The position numbers and the translations under genes are program-made. A stretch of DNA of 22,219 nt from JBBFMJ01 sp037441225 (GTDB lineage: Bacteria > Acidobacteriota > Thermoanaerobaculia > UBA2201): positions 1 through 22,219 of the forward strand of contig JBBISU010000051.1 of the NCBI GenBank assembly GCA_037441225.1, written 5' to 3'. Shown here piece by piece: positions 1-7,611 of this stretch; the stretch's first letter is position 1; the number at the start of each line of letters is the position of its first letter. A model generated the notes under the pieces. That model was not told where the DNA came from. It worked only from the letters and a program-made list of their open reading frames with translations, and made no database searches.

Positions 1-2
1 TT

Positions 3-74
3 AAAGGTAGAGCTTCCTATGCAATTTCTTCTGCTTTTTTTGAAATTAAAGATTCATTATTAAAAGTATTTTAA
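3..74 (+). CDS. C-terminal tail of an upstream protein (partial)
   Basis: An open frame enters from the left edge and ends at a TAA at 72-74. It encodes about 23 residues beginning KGRASYAISSAFFEIKDSLL. Composition and A/T-ending codons match the neighbouring genes, and no other frame here looks better. Only the tail is present, so no function can be given. It ends 60 bases before polX, and a promoter-like element lies between them, so it is probably a separate transcription unit. Confidence 0.4.
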   Translation, partial: KGRASYAISSAFFEIKDSLLKVF

Positions 75-99
75 ATTTTGATTTTCTTTTATTTAAATC

Positions 100-127
100 T
101 TGATTTAATTTTTTAATTTTGTTAAAT
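100..127 (+). promoter_or_regulatory. Putative promoter of the polX repair operon
   Basis: TTGATT at 100-105 is followed after 16 bases by TTAAAT at 122-127. The GTG start of polX at 135 lies only 7 bases beyond, and no ribosome binding site is visible. A transcript from here would therefore be leaderless or nearly so. The region is so AT-rich that a chance match is possible. Confidence 0.4.
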
Positions 128-134
128 TTAATGT

Positions 135-1769
135 GTGAAAAAGGAAGAGATTAGTGAGTCCTTAAAAGAAATGGCTACCCTTTTAGAGCTTTCAGGGGAA
201 AATCCTTTTAAAGTAAAGGCATATTATGATGCGGGAAGGATTTTGCTTTCCTTAGAAGATTTTGAAGATTTAGTAAAAGAAAAGAATTTGAATAAAATTA
301 AAGGCATTGGTCCTTCAATTTCTGAATTTATTTATACAATTTATGAAAAAGGAACCCATCCTGCCTTGGAAGATTTAAAAAATAGATTTACACCAGAATT
401 TTTAGAGCTATTAAAAATCCCAAATTTAGGACCAAAAAAGTTGCTAACCCTTCAAAAGGAATTAAATATAACTTCAATTCAAGATTTAAAGTATGCAATT
501 TATGAAAACCGGCTCCTAAATCTTTCTGGTTTTGGTCAAAAGACACAGGAAAAGTTAAAAGAAAGTTTAAAGTTTTATGAAAGTATAAAAGGGAAGCTTC
601 TTTTAAATGAAGCCATTGCCTTAGAAGAAAAGATTTTAGGAAAATATAAAAATTTATACCCAGTTGGGCAGTTAAGGAGGAGATTACCTGTAATTGATTG
701 CCTTGAGTTTCTTTTAAAAGATATTTCTTTTGAAAAATTTTCTGAAGATTTAAAAGAAAAGGAAGTAAAATTTGATGGAGGCGAAATTAAATTTAATTTT
801 GAAGGATATAATGTAAAGATATACCAGGGTGGCAAAAATTTTTATAAAAGATTATTTGAATTGACGGGTTCAAAGGAACATATTGAAAAAATAGAGGAAA
901 TTGGAAAAATTGAAGATAATCTAAGTTCAGAAGAAGAAATCTATGTAAAACTTGGCTTGGATTTCATTCCACCTGAGATGAGGGAAGGGATTGGGGAAGT
1001 AGAAATTGCAAAAAAACATTTGATTTCAAGGATAATTGATCTTAAAGATATTTTTGGAACTTTTCATAACCATACAATTGAAAGTGATGGGGCATCTAAG
1101 ATTGAAGATTATGTTAAAGTTGCAAAGGAAATTGGATTTAAATTCATAGGTATAGCAGACCATTCAAGGACTGCAAAGTATGCAGGTGGCTTGGAAGCGG
1201 AAGAATTATTAAAACAAATTAAAGAGATAGAAGTTTTAAGCAAAGAAAATAAATTTTTAATTTTTTCTGGTGTTGAAAGTGATATTTTATTAAATGGAAA
1301 TTTGGATTATGAAGATGATGTCTTGTCTAAACTGGACTATGTTGTTGGCTCGATCCATTCAAGTTTTAATTTAAGAAAAGAAGAACAGATGGAAAGGATT
1401 GAGAAAGCAATTTCAAATAATTATTTAAAGATATTTGGCCATCCAGAGGGGAGGATTCTCTTAGGAAGAAAGGGATATGAAATTGACATTGAAAAAATTT
1501 TGGAAAAATTATCGGAAGGGAAAAAATGGATTGAGCTTAATTCAAATCCTTTAAGGCTTGATTTGGATTGGAAATTTATTCCTTTGGCTCAAAGTTTAAA
1601 TGTTCCAGTTTGTATAAATCCAGATGCCCATTATTCAAAGGATTTAAGGGATGTCTTTTTTGGTCTTTTAATGTCAAGGAAAGGTCTTCTTTTTAAAGAA
1701 AACTGTGTAAATGCCTGGGATATTGAAAAGATAAAGGAGGATTTAAATTATTATGAAAAAAGAAGATAA
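135..1769 (+). CDS. polX: PolX-family protein: degenerate DNA polymerase X domain plus intact PHP phosphoesterase domain
   Basis: This is a bacterial PolX-type protein of 544 residues, against about 570 for the family. The order is an N-terminal helix-hairpin-helix region (KGIGPSI near 56-62, PNLGPKK near 96-102), a polymerase palm (about 170-290) and a C-terminal PHP domain (about 308-540). The PHP metal-binding motifs are present: HNH 311-313, ADHS 341-344, E381, H408, GHPEGR 435-440 and DAH 497-499. In the palm, the usual GSxRR...DxD reads GQLRR...CLE (C189, E191), and the third carboxylate (VDLR in relatives) is K228. The polymerase is therefore probably inactive, leaving the PHP nuclease and DNA binding; this is inference from recalled family motifs. 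The GTG start is chosen because the following residues match the family N-terminus. It is first in a repair operon and overlaps nth by 17 bases. Confidence 0.9.
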   Translation: MKKEEISESLKEMATLLELSGENPFKVKAYYDAGRILLSLEDFEDLVKEKNLNKIKGIGPSISEFIYTIYEKGTHPALEDLKNRFTPEFLELLKIPNLGPKKLLTLQKELNITSIQDLKYAIYENRLLNLSGFGQKTQEKLKESLKFYESIKGKLLLNEAIALEEKILGKYKNLYPVGQLRRRLPVIDCLEFLLKDISFEKFSEDLKEKEVKFDGGEIKFNFEGYNVKIYQGGKNFYKRLFELTGSKEHIEKIEEIGKIEDNLSSEEEIYVKLGLDFIPPEMREGIGEVEIAKKHLISRIIDLKDIFGTFHNHTIESDGASKIEDYVKVAKEIGFKFIGIADHSRTAKYAGGLEAEELLKQIKEIEVLSKENKFLIFSGVESDILLNGNLDYEDDVLSKLDYVVGSIHSSFNLRKEEQMERIEKAISNNYLKIFGHPEGRILLGRKGYEIDIEKILEKLSEGKKWIELNSNPLRLDLDWKFIPLAQSLNVPVCINPDAHYSKDLRDVFFGLLMSRKGLLFKENCVNAWDIEKIKEDLNYYEKRR

Positions 1770-2376
1770 AATTTTTGAATTACTGAAAAAAAATTATGGT
1801 GAAGTGAAACCCTTTTTAAAGTTTTCAAACCCCTTAGAATCATTGATTGCAACAATTTTGTCTGCCCAATGTACCGATGAAAGAGTAAATATTGTTACAA
1901 AGGATTTGTTTAAAAAATATACAAAATTAGAGGATTATTTAAAGGTTCCACAAGAAGAATTAGAAGAAGATATTAAATCAACTGGTTTTTATAAAAATAA
2001 AGCAAAGACAATTAAAAATTTATGCAAAACTATAGCAGAAAAATATAACGGAAAAGTTCCTCCTTCAATGGAAGAATTAACTAAAATACCTGGAATAGGA
2101 AGGAAGACAGCAAATGTTGTTTTAAGCCAGGCTTTTGGAATTGTTGAAGGGATAACAGTTGACACACATGTTTTGAGGGTATCACAAAGATTGGGTTTGA
2201 CAGATAAAAAGGAGCCAGAAAAGGTTGAAGTTGATTTGATGGGAAAATTTTCAAAGGATAAATGGTATCAATTATCAATGCTTTTAATTCTTCATGGAAG
2301 AAAGTTATGCAATGCAAAAAAGCCAAAGTGTGATGAATGTTTTTTAAATAATTTATGTGATTTTGTAAAGAAATGA
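1753..2376 (+). CDS. nth: Endonuclease III (DNA glycosylase/AP lyase)
   Basis: This base-excision repair enzyme removes oxidised pyrimidines and cleaves abasic sites. It has 207 residues, the usual length. The helix-hairpin-helix motif PGIGRKTANV carries the catalytic lysine (K118), and VDTHV gives the catalytic aspartate (D137). The C-terminal [4Fe-4S] loop is complete, with C186-x6-C193-x2-C196-x5-C202. The ATG at 1753 lies inside the end of polX, and an AAAGGAGG ribosome site at about 1733-1740 lies in the polX coding sequence. The stop overlaps the helicase start (ATGA at 2373-2376), so translation is coupled on both sides. Placement next to PolX fits a base-excision repair role. Confidence 0.96.
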   Translation: MKKEDKIFELLKKNYGEVKPFLKFSNPLESLIATILSAQCTDERVNIVTKDLFKKYTKLEDYLKVPQEELEEDIKSTGFYKNKAKTIKNLCKTIAEKYNGKVPPSMEELTKIPGIGRKTANVVLSQAFGIVEGITVDTHVLRVSQRLGLTDKKEPEKVEVDLMGKFSKDKWYQLSMLLILHGRKLCNAKKPKCDECFLNNLCDFVKK

Positions 2377-4799
2377 GTTTATATATTGATGAAGAAAAAA
2401 AAGAGATTTATTTATCTGTTGGGGATTTGATAACAGAAGGAGAAAAAATAAAGATTGGATTTTCTGGAAGCGAAGGTTATGAGCGGTTATGGGTTGGGCA
2501 GTCCTTACATTCAAGATATTATGAAGAACAAATTTATAAAGATGAAAGTTATCAAAAGGAAGTTTTTTTAAAACATCAATTTGAAGTAATGGGATGGAAG
2601 ATCTTTTTGCAAGGAAGAGCAGATGGACTTAAAAAAGAAAATGGAAATTTAATTATTGAAGAAGTGAAGACCTTGCATTTTGCAAAGGATTTTCCTTCTT
2701 TTTTTGAAAGTCAAACCTGGGATATTTATAGAAAGCAAGCAGAGATTTATGCATTTATTTTGTCTATCTTAGAAAAAAAAGAAATAAAAAGCCATATAAT
2801 TCTTTTAGATATTGCAACACAGGACAAAAAGATCTTTGAATTTGAGGTGGATAAGCAAAGGATTGAAAGTTATATATTAAACAGGATAAGAAAAATCATT
2901 AGGGCAATTGAAGCAAAAAAGGAAAAAAAATATGAAGAAAGGGAATTTGCAAAACAAATATCTTTTATTTATCCAAAATATAGACCTTATCAAAAAGAAC
3001 TAATTTGTGAAATTGAAGATTCTTTAAACAAAAAACAAAATATTTTAATTTCTGCACCAACGGGGCTTGGAAAAACTGTCTCATCAATTCTGCCATCAAT
3101 TAAATTCTGCCTTGAAAAGAATTTAAAACTTTTCTTTTTAACTTCAAAAACACTCCAGCAAGATATGGCTGTGGAAGTAATAAAGAAGATAAATACCTCT
3201 GGTGTTTTTCATTCAATTCAAATAAGGGCAAAGGAAAAGATATGCCCTTCTTCTGCAACCCTTTGCCATGAAAAGTTTTGTTCTTATGCAAAGGATTATG
3301 GCAAGAAGAAAGAAGAAAGCGGAATGATAGGAAAGATATTAGGAAGTTTTTATCATATAGACCCAGATGTTGTTTTTGAAGTTTCAAAAAAAGAAGAGGT
3401 ATGTCCTTTTGAGATTTCTTTGGAACTTTTAAATCATTGCAAATTTGTTGTCTGTGATTACAATTATATATTTGATCCTTATATTAGTTTTTTTGATTTA
3501 AAAGAAGAGACATCCTTGGCAAATGTTGTTTTAATAATAGATGAAGCACATAATTTAGTTGAAAGGGGAAGGGGTTATTGGTCGCCTGAGGTAAAATTTA
3601 GCCAGATTCAATTTGCAAAGGAAAGAGTTTTATCTTGTCCCATTGAAGCAGGAGAGGTCCTAAAAAATGGGCTGGAGTTAATTGAAAATTATTTTGAAAA
3701 ATTAGATGAAGATTATCAAAAAGAAGGTGAAAGGATAGTTGAATTAAATCAAAAAATCTTTAAAGATTCAATGCAAATAATGGAAAGCCAAATCCTCGAA
3801 TATTTTTCATATCTTAAAAACCAAGTCCAACTTGTAGAAGATAATTTTTTGGATTTTTATTTTAATTTAAATAAATTTACAAGGGTTTTGGATTATTTTT
3901 CTTCAAAGTTTAAGGTTTTATATAAAAAAGAAAAGGATGATAAAAAAATTAAAATTTTATGCTTGGATCCAGCTCCTTTTTTAGGTAAAATAATTAAAAA
4001 AACTTATTCTACAATTGCAATGTCTGCTACATTAGAGCCACAATATTTTTACAAAAGAATATTGGGATTTCCTTCAAATAATACAATAGAGACAACTTTT
4101 CCATCTCCTTTCCCAAAGGAAAATAGAAAGATTTTAATCTATCCTTTTATTGATACCACATATAAGAAAAGAATAGAAGAAGCACCAAAGTTAGCAAAAC
4201 TTTTATATGAAATGGGAAATTCAATCCCTGGAAATTTTTTGGTTTTATTTCCTTCTTATGAATATATGAAAAATGTCTTATCTTTTTATGATTTCAAAGG
4301 AAAAAAAATATTGGTTCAAGAAAAGGGACATAATATAAAGGAATCAAAAGAATTGATAAATAATGTGAAAAAAAGAGGAAAGGGAAAACTTTTTTTTGCT
4401 GTATCTGGTGGGCTTTTTGCAGAAGGGGTTGATTATCCAGAGGAGATCTTCAAAGGTGTATTTATTGTATCACCTTCACTTCCACAAGTTTCATTAGAGC
4501 AGGAACTTTTAAAAGAATATTATGAAGAGGAAGAAGAGAATGGTTTTTCTTATGCTTACATAATCCCGGGAATTACAAGGGTAATACAATCAGCAGGGAG
4601 AGTTATAAGATCAGAAGAAGATAGAGGCATTGTAGTTTTAATTTGCAAAAGATTTAAAGAAAAAACTTATTCAAAATATCTTCCAGATTATTGGTTTGAA
4701 AAAAGTATAGAAGAATTAATAACAGATGATCCTGTTGAAGAAATAAAAAAATTTTTTGGAGGAAAAGTTGGAAAGAAAAAAACCATCCTTAACTGTTGA
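2373..4799 (+). CDS. PD-(D/E)XK nuclease fused to a Rad3/DinG-type Fe-S helicase
   Basis: This 808-residue protein has two parts. Residues about 10-185 look like a RecB/Cas4-type PD-(D/E)XK nuclease: H46, GRADG (D84), EEVK (E97, K99) and the QAEIYAF helix (Q122, Y126). No cysteine occurs before residue 212, so the Cas4/AddB-type cluster is absent. Residues about 200-800 are a superfamily 2 helicase of the XPD/DinG group: RPYQ 204-207, Walker A APTGLGKT 228-235, four candidate cluster cysteines (C291, C298, C303, C344), DEAH 390-393, SAT 551-553 and motif VI QSAGRVIRS from 739. It would unwind DNA 5'-3' and cut it, as Dna2-type enzymes do with a different helicase. It overlaps nth by 4 bases and the Nudix gene by 32. 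The polarity and substrate are inferred from the family. Confidence 0.88.
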   Translation: MSLYIDEEKKEIYLSVGDLITEGEKIKIGFSGSEGYERLWVGQSLHSRYYEEQIYKDESYQKEVFLKHQFEVMGWKIFLQGRADGLKKENGNLIIEEVKTLHFAKDFPSFFESQTWDIYRKQAEIYAFILSILEKKEIKSHIILLDIATQDKKIFEFEVDKQRIESYILNRIRKIIRAIEAKKEKKYEEREFAKQISFIYPKYRPYQKELICEIEDSLNKKQNILISAPTGLGKTVSSILPSIKFCLEKNLKLFFLTSKTLQQDMAVEVIKKINTSGVFHSIQIRAKEKICPSSATLCHEKFCSYAKDYGKKKEESGMIGKILGSFYHIDPDVVFEVSKKEEVCPFEISLELLNHCKFVVCDYNYIFDPYISFFDLKEETSLANVVLIIDEAHNLVERGRGYWSPEVKFSQIQFAKERVLSCPIEAGEVLKNGLELIENYFEKLDEDYQKEGERIVELNQKIFKDSMQIMESQILEYFSYLKNQVQLVEDNFLDFYFNLNKFTRVLDYFSSKFKVLYKKEKDDKKIKILCLDPAPFLGKIIKKTYSTIAMSATLEPQYFYKRILGFPSNNTIETTFPSPFPKENRKILIYPFIDTTYKKRIEEAPKLAKLLYEMGNSIPGNFLVLFPSYEYMKNVLSFYDFKGKKILVQEKGHNIKESKELINNVKKRGKGKLFFAVSGGLFAEGVDYPEEIFKGVFIVSPSLPQVSLEQELLKEYYEEEEENGFSYAYIIPGITRVIQSAGRVIRSEEDRGIVVLICKRFKEKTYSKYLPDYWFEKSIEELITDDPVEEIKKFFGGKVGKKKTILNC

Positions 4800-5166
4800 T
4801 GCAATTATATTAAATGAAGAAGAAGAGGTCCTTTTAATCAAAAGAAAAAATGAGCCTTTTAAGGACAGATGGGCTTTACCAGGTGGCTTTGTTGAATATG
4901 AAGAAAGGGTGGAAGAAGCAGTGGTGAGGGAAGTTAAGGAAGAAACAGGGCTTGATGTAGAAATTTTAAAGCTTCACAATGTCTATTCAGATCCAAAAAG
5001 GGATCCAAGGGGGCATACAATTTCAATTGTTTATCATTGTAAAATAATTGGAGGAAATTTAAAGGGAGGAGATGATGCAAGAGAAGCAAGGTTTTTTAAA
5101 TATAATGAAAATTTAAAATTAGCTTTTGATCATAATAAAATATTGAAGGATTTTTTTGAAAAATGA
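4768..5166 (+). CDS. Nudix hydrolase, ADP-ribose pyrophosphatase-like
   Basis: This 132-residue protein has a complete Nudix box, G40-x5-E46-x7-R54-E55-U-x-E58-E59-x-G61-L62. The following DPRGHTISIVYHC segment resembles bacterial ADP-ribose pyrophosphatases. It would hydrolyse a nucleoside diphosphate linked to another group; the substrate cannot be read from sequence. The frame is open from a TTG at 4756, but the ribosome site GGAGG at 4758-4762 lies within that extension. It sits 5 bases before the in-frame TTG at 4768, so that later TTG is taken as the start. The gene begins inside the helicase gene and overlaps the next gene by ATGA. In this operon it may clean damaged nucleotides or recycle NAD-derived products (inference). 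Confidence 0.88.
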   Translation: MERKKPSLTVDAIILNEEEEVLLIKRKNEPFKDRWALPGGFVEYEERVEEAVVREVKEETGLDVEILKLHNVYSDPKRDPRGHTISIVYHCKIIGGNLKGGDDAREARFFKYNENLKLAFDHNKILKDFFEK

Positions 5167-5795
5167 AGGAAAATTATTTTACCCAGAATTTTATTCAAAA
5201 ATGGCAGAAAAAATTAAATAAAAATAAATTTGAATTTTCTTTTGAAAAAAGTGCCCTTTTGATAATTGATATGCAAAAATATTTTACTGAAAAAGAAGGA
5301 GATGCTTATGTTCATTCTTCAGAAAGTATCAAAGAAAATTTATTAAAACTCTCAATGCTTTATAAAGAAAAAAACCTTCCGGTTGTTTTAACAAGGCATA
5401 TTGATAATGAAAAAAAGCATCCCTTAATGAAAAAATGGTGGAATTCTCCAATATTGGAAAAAGACCCTCAAAGCCAGATAATCAATGATTTTGATTTTTT
5501 AATTGACTATGCAATTTATATTAAAAAAAATTATTATGATGCCTTTAAAGAAACAGGGCTTTATCAAATATTAAAGGGCAGAAAGATTGAAAGAGTTTTA
5601 ATTGGAGGTGTTTTGACAAATTGTTGTTGTGAAACAACAGCAAGGTCTGCCTTTATGAATAATTTTGAGGTCTTCTTTTTATTTGATGGAACTGCTACCT
5701 ACAAAAAGGAATTCCACGAAAGCACAATAATAAATATTTCCTATGGTTTTGGGACAATATGTTTTCTAAATGATATATTTAACTTGACAATTTAA
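5163..5795 (+). CDS. Isochorismatase-like cysteine hydrolase
   Basis: This 210-residue protein has the isochorismatase/nicotinamidase fold. The catalytic triad is visible: D36 in ALLIIDMQKYF, K122 in the KNYYDAF segment and C155 in GVLTNCCCETTARSAF. Family members hydrolyse amides or vinyl ethers such as nicotinamide, N-carbamoyl compounds or isochorismate. Nothing here identifies the substrate, and the characteristic nicotinamidase metal-binding histidines are not obvious. Three consecutive cysteines (154-156) at the active site are unusual. The ATG overlaps the Nudix stop by 4 bases, and this is the last gene of the five-gene operon. With the Nudix gene, a role in NAD or nucleotide salvage is possible but unproven. 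Confidence 0.85.
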   Translation: MKENYFTQNFIQKWQKKLNKNKFEFSFEKSALLIIDMQKYFTEKEGDAYVHSSESIKENLLKLSMLYKEKNLPVVLTRHIDNEKKHPLMKKWWNSPILEKDPQSQIINDFDFLIDYAIYIKKNYYDAFKETGLYQILKGRKIERVLIGGVLTNCCCETTARSAFMNNFEVFFLFDGTATYKKEFHESTIINISYGFGTICFLNDIFNLTI

Positions 5796-5811
5796 AGAAA
5801 AGTGGTAAAAT
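5784..5811 (+). promoter_or_regulatory. Sigma-70 promoter of the ferredoxin gene
   Basis: A perfect TTGACA at 5784-5789 is followed after 16 bases by TAAAAT at 5806-5811, with an extended-10 TGG just before it. The -35 box lies inside the last codons of the hydrolase gene. Transcription would start near 5818, about 28 bases before the ferredoxin ATG. Confidence 0.75.
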
Positions 5812-5845
5812 TTTTTTCTAATTTAATAAAAGGAGGGATATTTTT

Positions 5846-6034
5846 ATGGCTATGAAGATTTTGGATACCTGTATTGCTTGTGGTGCTTGTACACCAGAAT
5901 GCCCTGTTAATGCAATTTCAGAAGGAGATCCAATCTACATCATTGATCCAGATAAATGTGTTGAATGTCAAGGTTATTTTGATTCTCCTCAATGTGTATC
6001 TGTTTGTCCAGTTGATTGTATAGTAAAAGCGTAA
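5846..6034 (+). CDS. 2[4Fe-4S] ferredoxin
   Basis: This 62-residue cytoplasmic electron carrier has two cluster motifs: C9-x2-C12-x2-C15-x3-C19-P, and C38-x2-C41-x8-C50-x3-C54-P with a final C58. The longer x8 spacing in the second motif is the YfhL/Allochromatium-type arrangement. An AAAGGAGGG ribosome site at 5829-5837 precedes the ATG. A second in-frame ATG lies two codons later. The gene is monocistronic, with its own promoter and the tRNA-Leu promoter directly after it. Such ferredoxins serve anaerobic oxidoreductases or Fe-S maturation; the partner is not visible here. Confidence 0.95.
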   Translation: MAMKILDTCIACGACTPECPVNAISEGDPIYIIDPDKCVECQGYFDSPQCVSVCPVDCIVKA

Positions 6035-6041
6035 ATTTTTT

Positions 6042-6050
6042 TGTTATAAT
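6042..6050 (+). promoter_or_regulatory. Extended -10 promoter of tRNA-Leu
   Basis: TGTTATAAT at 6042-6050 is a perfect extended -10 element ending 8 bases before the first base of the tRNA. No good -35 box is present at the usual distance. The same TGnTAWAAT element recurs before other genes in this window. Confidence 0.6.
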
Positions 6051-6058
6051 ATTTATAA

Positions 6059-6140
<82 letters not shown>

Positions 6141-6141
6141 C

Positions 6142-6169
6142 TTGACATTTTTTTAAATTCAAGTAAAAT
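6142..6169 (+). promoter_or_regulatory. Sigma-70 promoter of tRNA-Gly
   Basis: TTGACA at 6142-6147 starts two bases after the last base of tRNA-Leu. It is followed after 16 bases by TAAAAT at 6164-6169. Transcription would begin near 6176, about four bases before tRNA-Gly, so the two tRNAs appear to be separately promoted. Confidence 0.72.
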
Positions 6170-6179
6170 ATTTAAAAAA

Positions 6180-6252
6180 GCGGGAATAGCTCAGTTGGTA
6201 GAGCATAACCTTGCCAAGGTTAGGGTCGCGGGTTCGAATCCCGTTTCCCGCT
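6180..6252 (+). tRNA. tRNA-Gly, anticodon GCC
   Basis: The acceptor stem pairs GCGGGAA (6180-6186) with TTCCCGC (6245-6251), with discriminator T6252. The D-arm is GCTCAGTTGGTAGAGC. The anticodon loop TTGCCAA has GCC at 6213-6215, and the T-arm is CGGG-TTCGAAT-CCCG. The length is 73 bases and no CCA is encoded. The pal ribosome site begins about 15 bases downstream, so the tRNA may be processed from a transcript that continues into pal. Confidence 0.96.
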
Positions 6253-6278
6253 CTATATTTTTATTTTAAGGAGCTTGT

Positions 6279-6836
6279 ATGGCCAAATATGCAACATTAT
6301 TTTTTGCTTTTTTAATTTTATTTTCCTGTGCACATAAAGAGCCAAAGCTTCAGAAAGAAGCAAAGCCGGTGGTGGAAGAAGAAAAAGCACCTGTTGTAGA
6401 AAAGGAAGAAGTTATTCCAGAACCAGAAGTTATAAAGCCCGTAACAGAGACACCAGCAGAGGATATTTTATCTTATGGCATTGATGAATTAAATAAAATG
6501 GCATATTTAAAACATATTTACTTTGATTATGACAAATTTGATATAAAAGAAGAATATAAATCCATTCTGGAAGAAAATGCAAGATTTTTGAAAAGAAATT
6601 CTTCAATTAAAATAAAAATTGAAGGGCATTGTGATGAAAGAGGGACAAGGGAATATAATTTAGCTCTTGGTGAAAAAAGAGCAAACGCTGCAAAGTATTA
6701 TTTGGTTTCTTTAGGAATTGATGAGGATAGGATTGAAACAATCTCTTTTGGAAAAGAAAAACCCTTATCTTTATGTCATAATGAAAGTTGCTGGTGGCAA
6801 AACAGACGTGCCCATTTTGTAATTATTTCTAAATGA
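6279..6836 (+). CDS. pal: Peptidoglycan-associated lipoprotein Pal (OmpA-like domain)
   Basis: Pal anchors the outer membrane to peptidoglycan as part of the Tol-Pal complex. The protein has 185 residues. A lipoprotein signal ends at C17 (LFSC), followed by a charged Pro/Glu/Lys-rich linker to about residue 60. An OmpA-like domain follows from about 78 (IYFDYDKFDI), with the peptidoglycan-binding segment EGHCDERGTREYNLALGEKR. An AAGGAG ribosome site at 6268-6273 precedes the ATG. Two extra cysteines near the C-terminus (LCHNESCWW) could form a disulfide in the periplasm. The stop overlaps the next ATG by 4 bases. No tolQRAB genes are in the window. Confidence 0.93.
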   Translation: MAKYATLFFAFLILFSCAHKEPKLQKEAKPVVEEEKAPVVEKEEVIPEPEVIKPVTETPAEDILSYGIDELNKMAYLKHIYFDYDKFDIKEEYKSILEENARFLKRNSSIKIKIEGHCDERGTREYNLALGEKRANAAKYYLVSLGIDEDRIETISFGKEKPLSLCHNESCWWQNRRAHFVIISK

Positions 6837-7603
6837 AAAATTTTATAATTACATTAGTTCTTTTATTTCTAATAAGTTGTACTTCTTCAAAAGATATAGA
6901 CAGAATTTATATAAAATTAAATGATTTAGAATCCCAGATCCTTGAAATAAAAAGGAATAGTGTAAAACAAAAGGATATTCAGGATTTATCAAAGTCAATT
7001 GAAAAGGAAGTTCAAAAAATTTCAAAGACAAATGCAGATATTGCCACTAAAATGAATGAATTTTCGCTTCAGGTTGAATCTCTCAAAGAAAGGTTAAAAG
7101 ATACAAATGATCGGTTATCTAACTTATCACAGCAGATTTCACAAACACAAAAGGAGTTGCAAAGTTTAAAGGTTCAACCAGTTCAAGGTTCAACCCCACA
7201 GCCATTGCCAGCACAGGCAACTGATGTAGATGTCTTTGAAGAAAGTTTAAATGATTTTATGAAAGGAAGGTATACTTTGAGCATTTCTGGTTTTGAACAA
7301 TACTTGAAGGACTTCCCTTCAACTGAAAAATCAGATGATGCAATTTTTTATATTGCTGAAAGTCATTATCAATTAAAAAATTATAAAAAGGCAATTGAAA
7401 ATTATGAGGAATTATTGAAAAGGTTTCCAAAATCAGAAAAAGCACCAGAATCAAGGTTAAAAAAAGGTTTAAGCTTGCTTGAAATTGGAGAAAAGACAAA
7501 GGGGATAGTAGAACTTCAATATTGTGTTTATGAGTATCCATCAACAGAAGAAGCAAATAGAGCCAAAGAAAAATTAAAAGCATTAGGAATAGCAGTTAAT
7601 TAG
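6833..7603 (+). CDS. CpoB/YbgF-like Tol-Pal accessory protein with coiled coil and TPRs
   Basis: The 256-residue protein has a signal with a lipobox ending at C16 (LISC). A long coiled coil (about 25-115) precedes a Gln/Pro-rich linker (about 116-128). TPR-like repeats in the C-terminal half follow (FMKGRYTLSISGFEQYLKDF; YKKAIENYEELLKRFP). This is the architecture of CpoB/YbgF, which links Tol-Pal to cell-wall synthesis during division. It is translationally coupled to pal. In Escherichia coli CpoB is periplasmic and not lipidated, so the lipobox here suggests a membrane-anchored variant (inference). A BamD-like lipoprotein is less likely, given the coiled coil and position next to pal. Confidence 0.85.
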   Translation: MKNFIITLVLLFLISCTSSKDIDRIYIKLNDLESQILEIKRNSVKQKDIQDLSKSIEKEVQKISKTNADIATKMNEFSLQVESLKERLKDTNDRLSNLSQQISQTQKELQSLKVQPVQGSTPQPLPAQATDVDVFEESLNDFMKGRYTLSISGFEQYLKDFPSTEKSDDAIFYIAESHYQLKNYKKAIENYEELLKRFPKSEKAPESRLKKGLSLLEIGEKTKGIVELQYCVYEYPSTEEANRAKEKLKALGIAVN

Positions 7604-7611
7604 GAGGAATT

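Noticed and set aside
3..74. KGRASY at the left edge as a dihydroxyacetone-kinase (DhaL-type) motif
   Set aside because: Only six residues match and the following sequence does not continue the DhaL pattern, so no function was assigned.
2373..2930. Cas4 identity for the N-terminal nuclease, implying a CRISPR link
   Set aside because: No cysteines for a Cas4 cluster are present, and there is no CRISPR array or cas gene in the window.
6833..7603. Outer-membrane assembly lipoprotein BamD
   Set aside because: The long N-terminal coiled coil and the place directly after pal fit CpoB/YbgF better.
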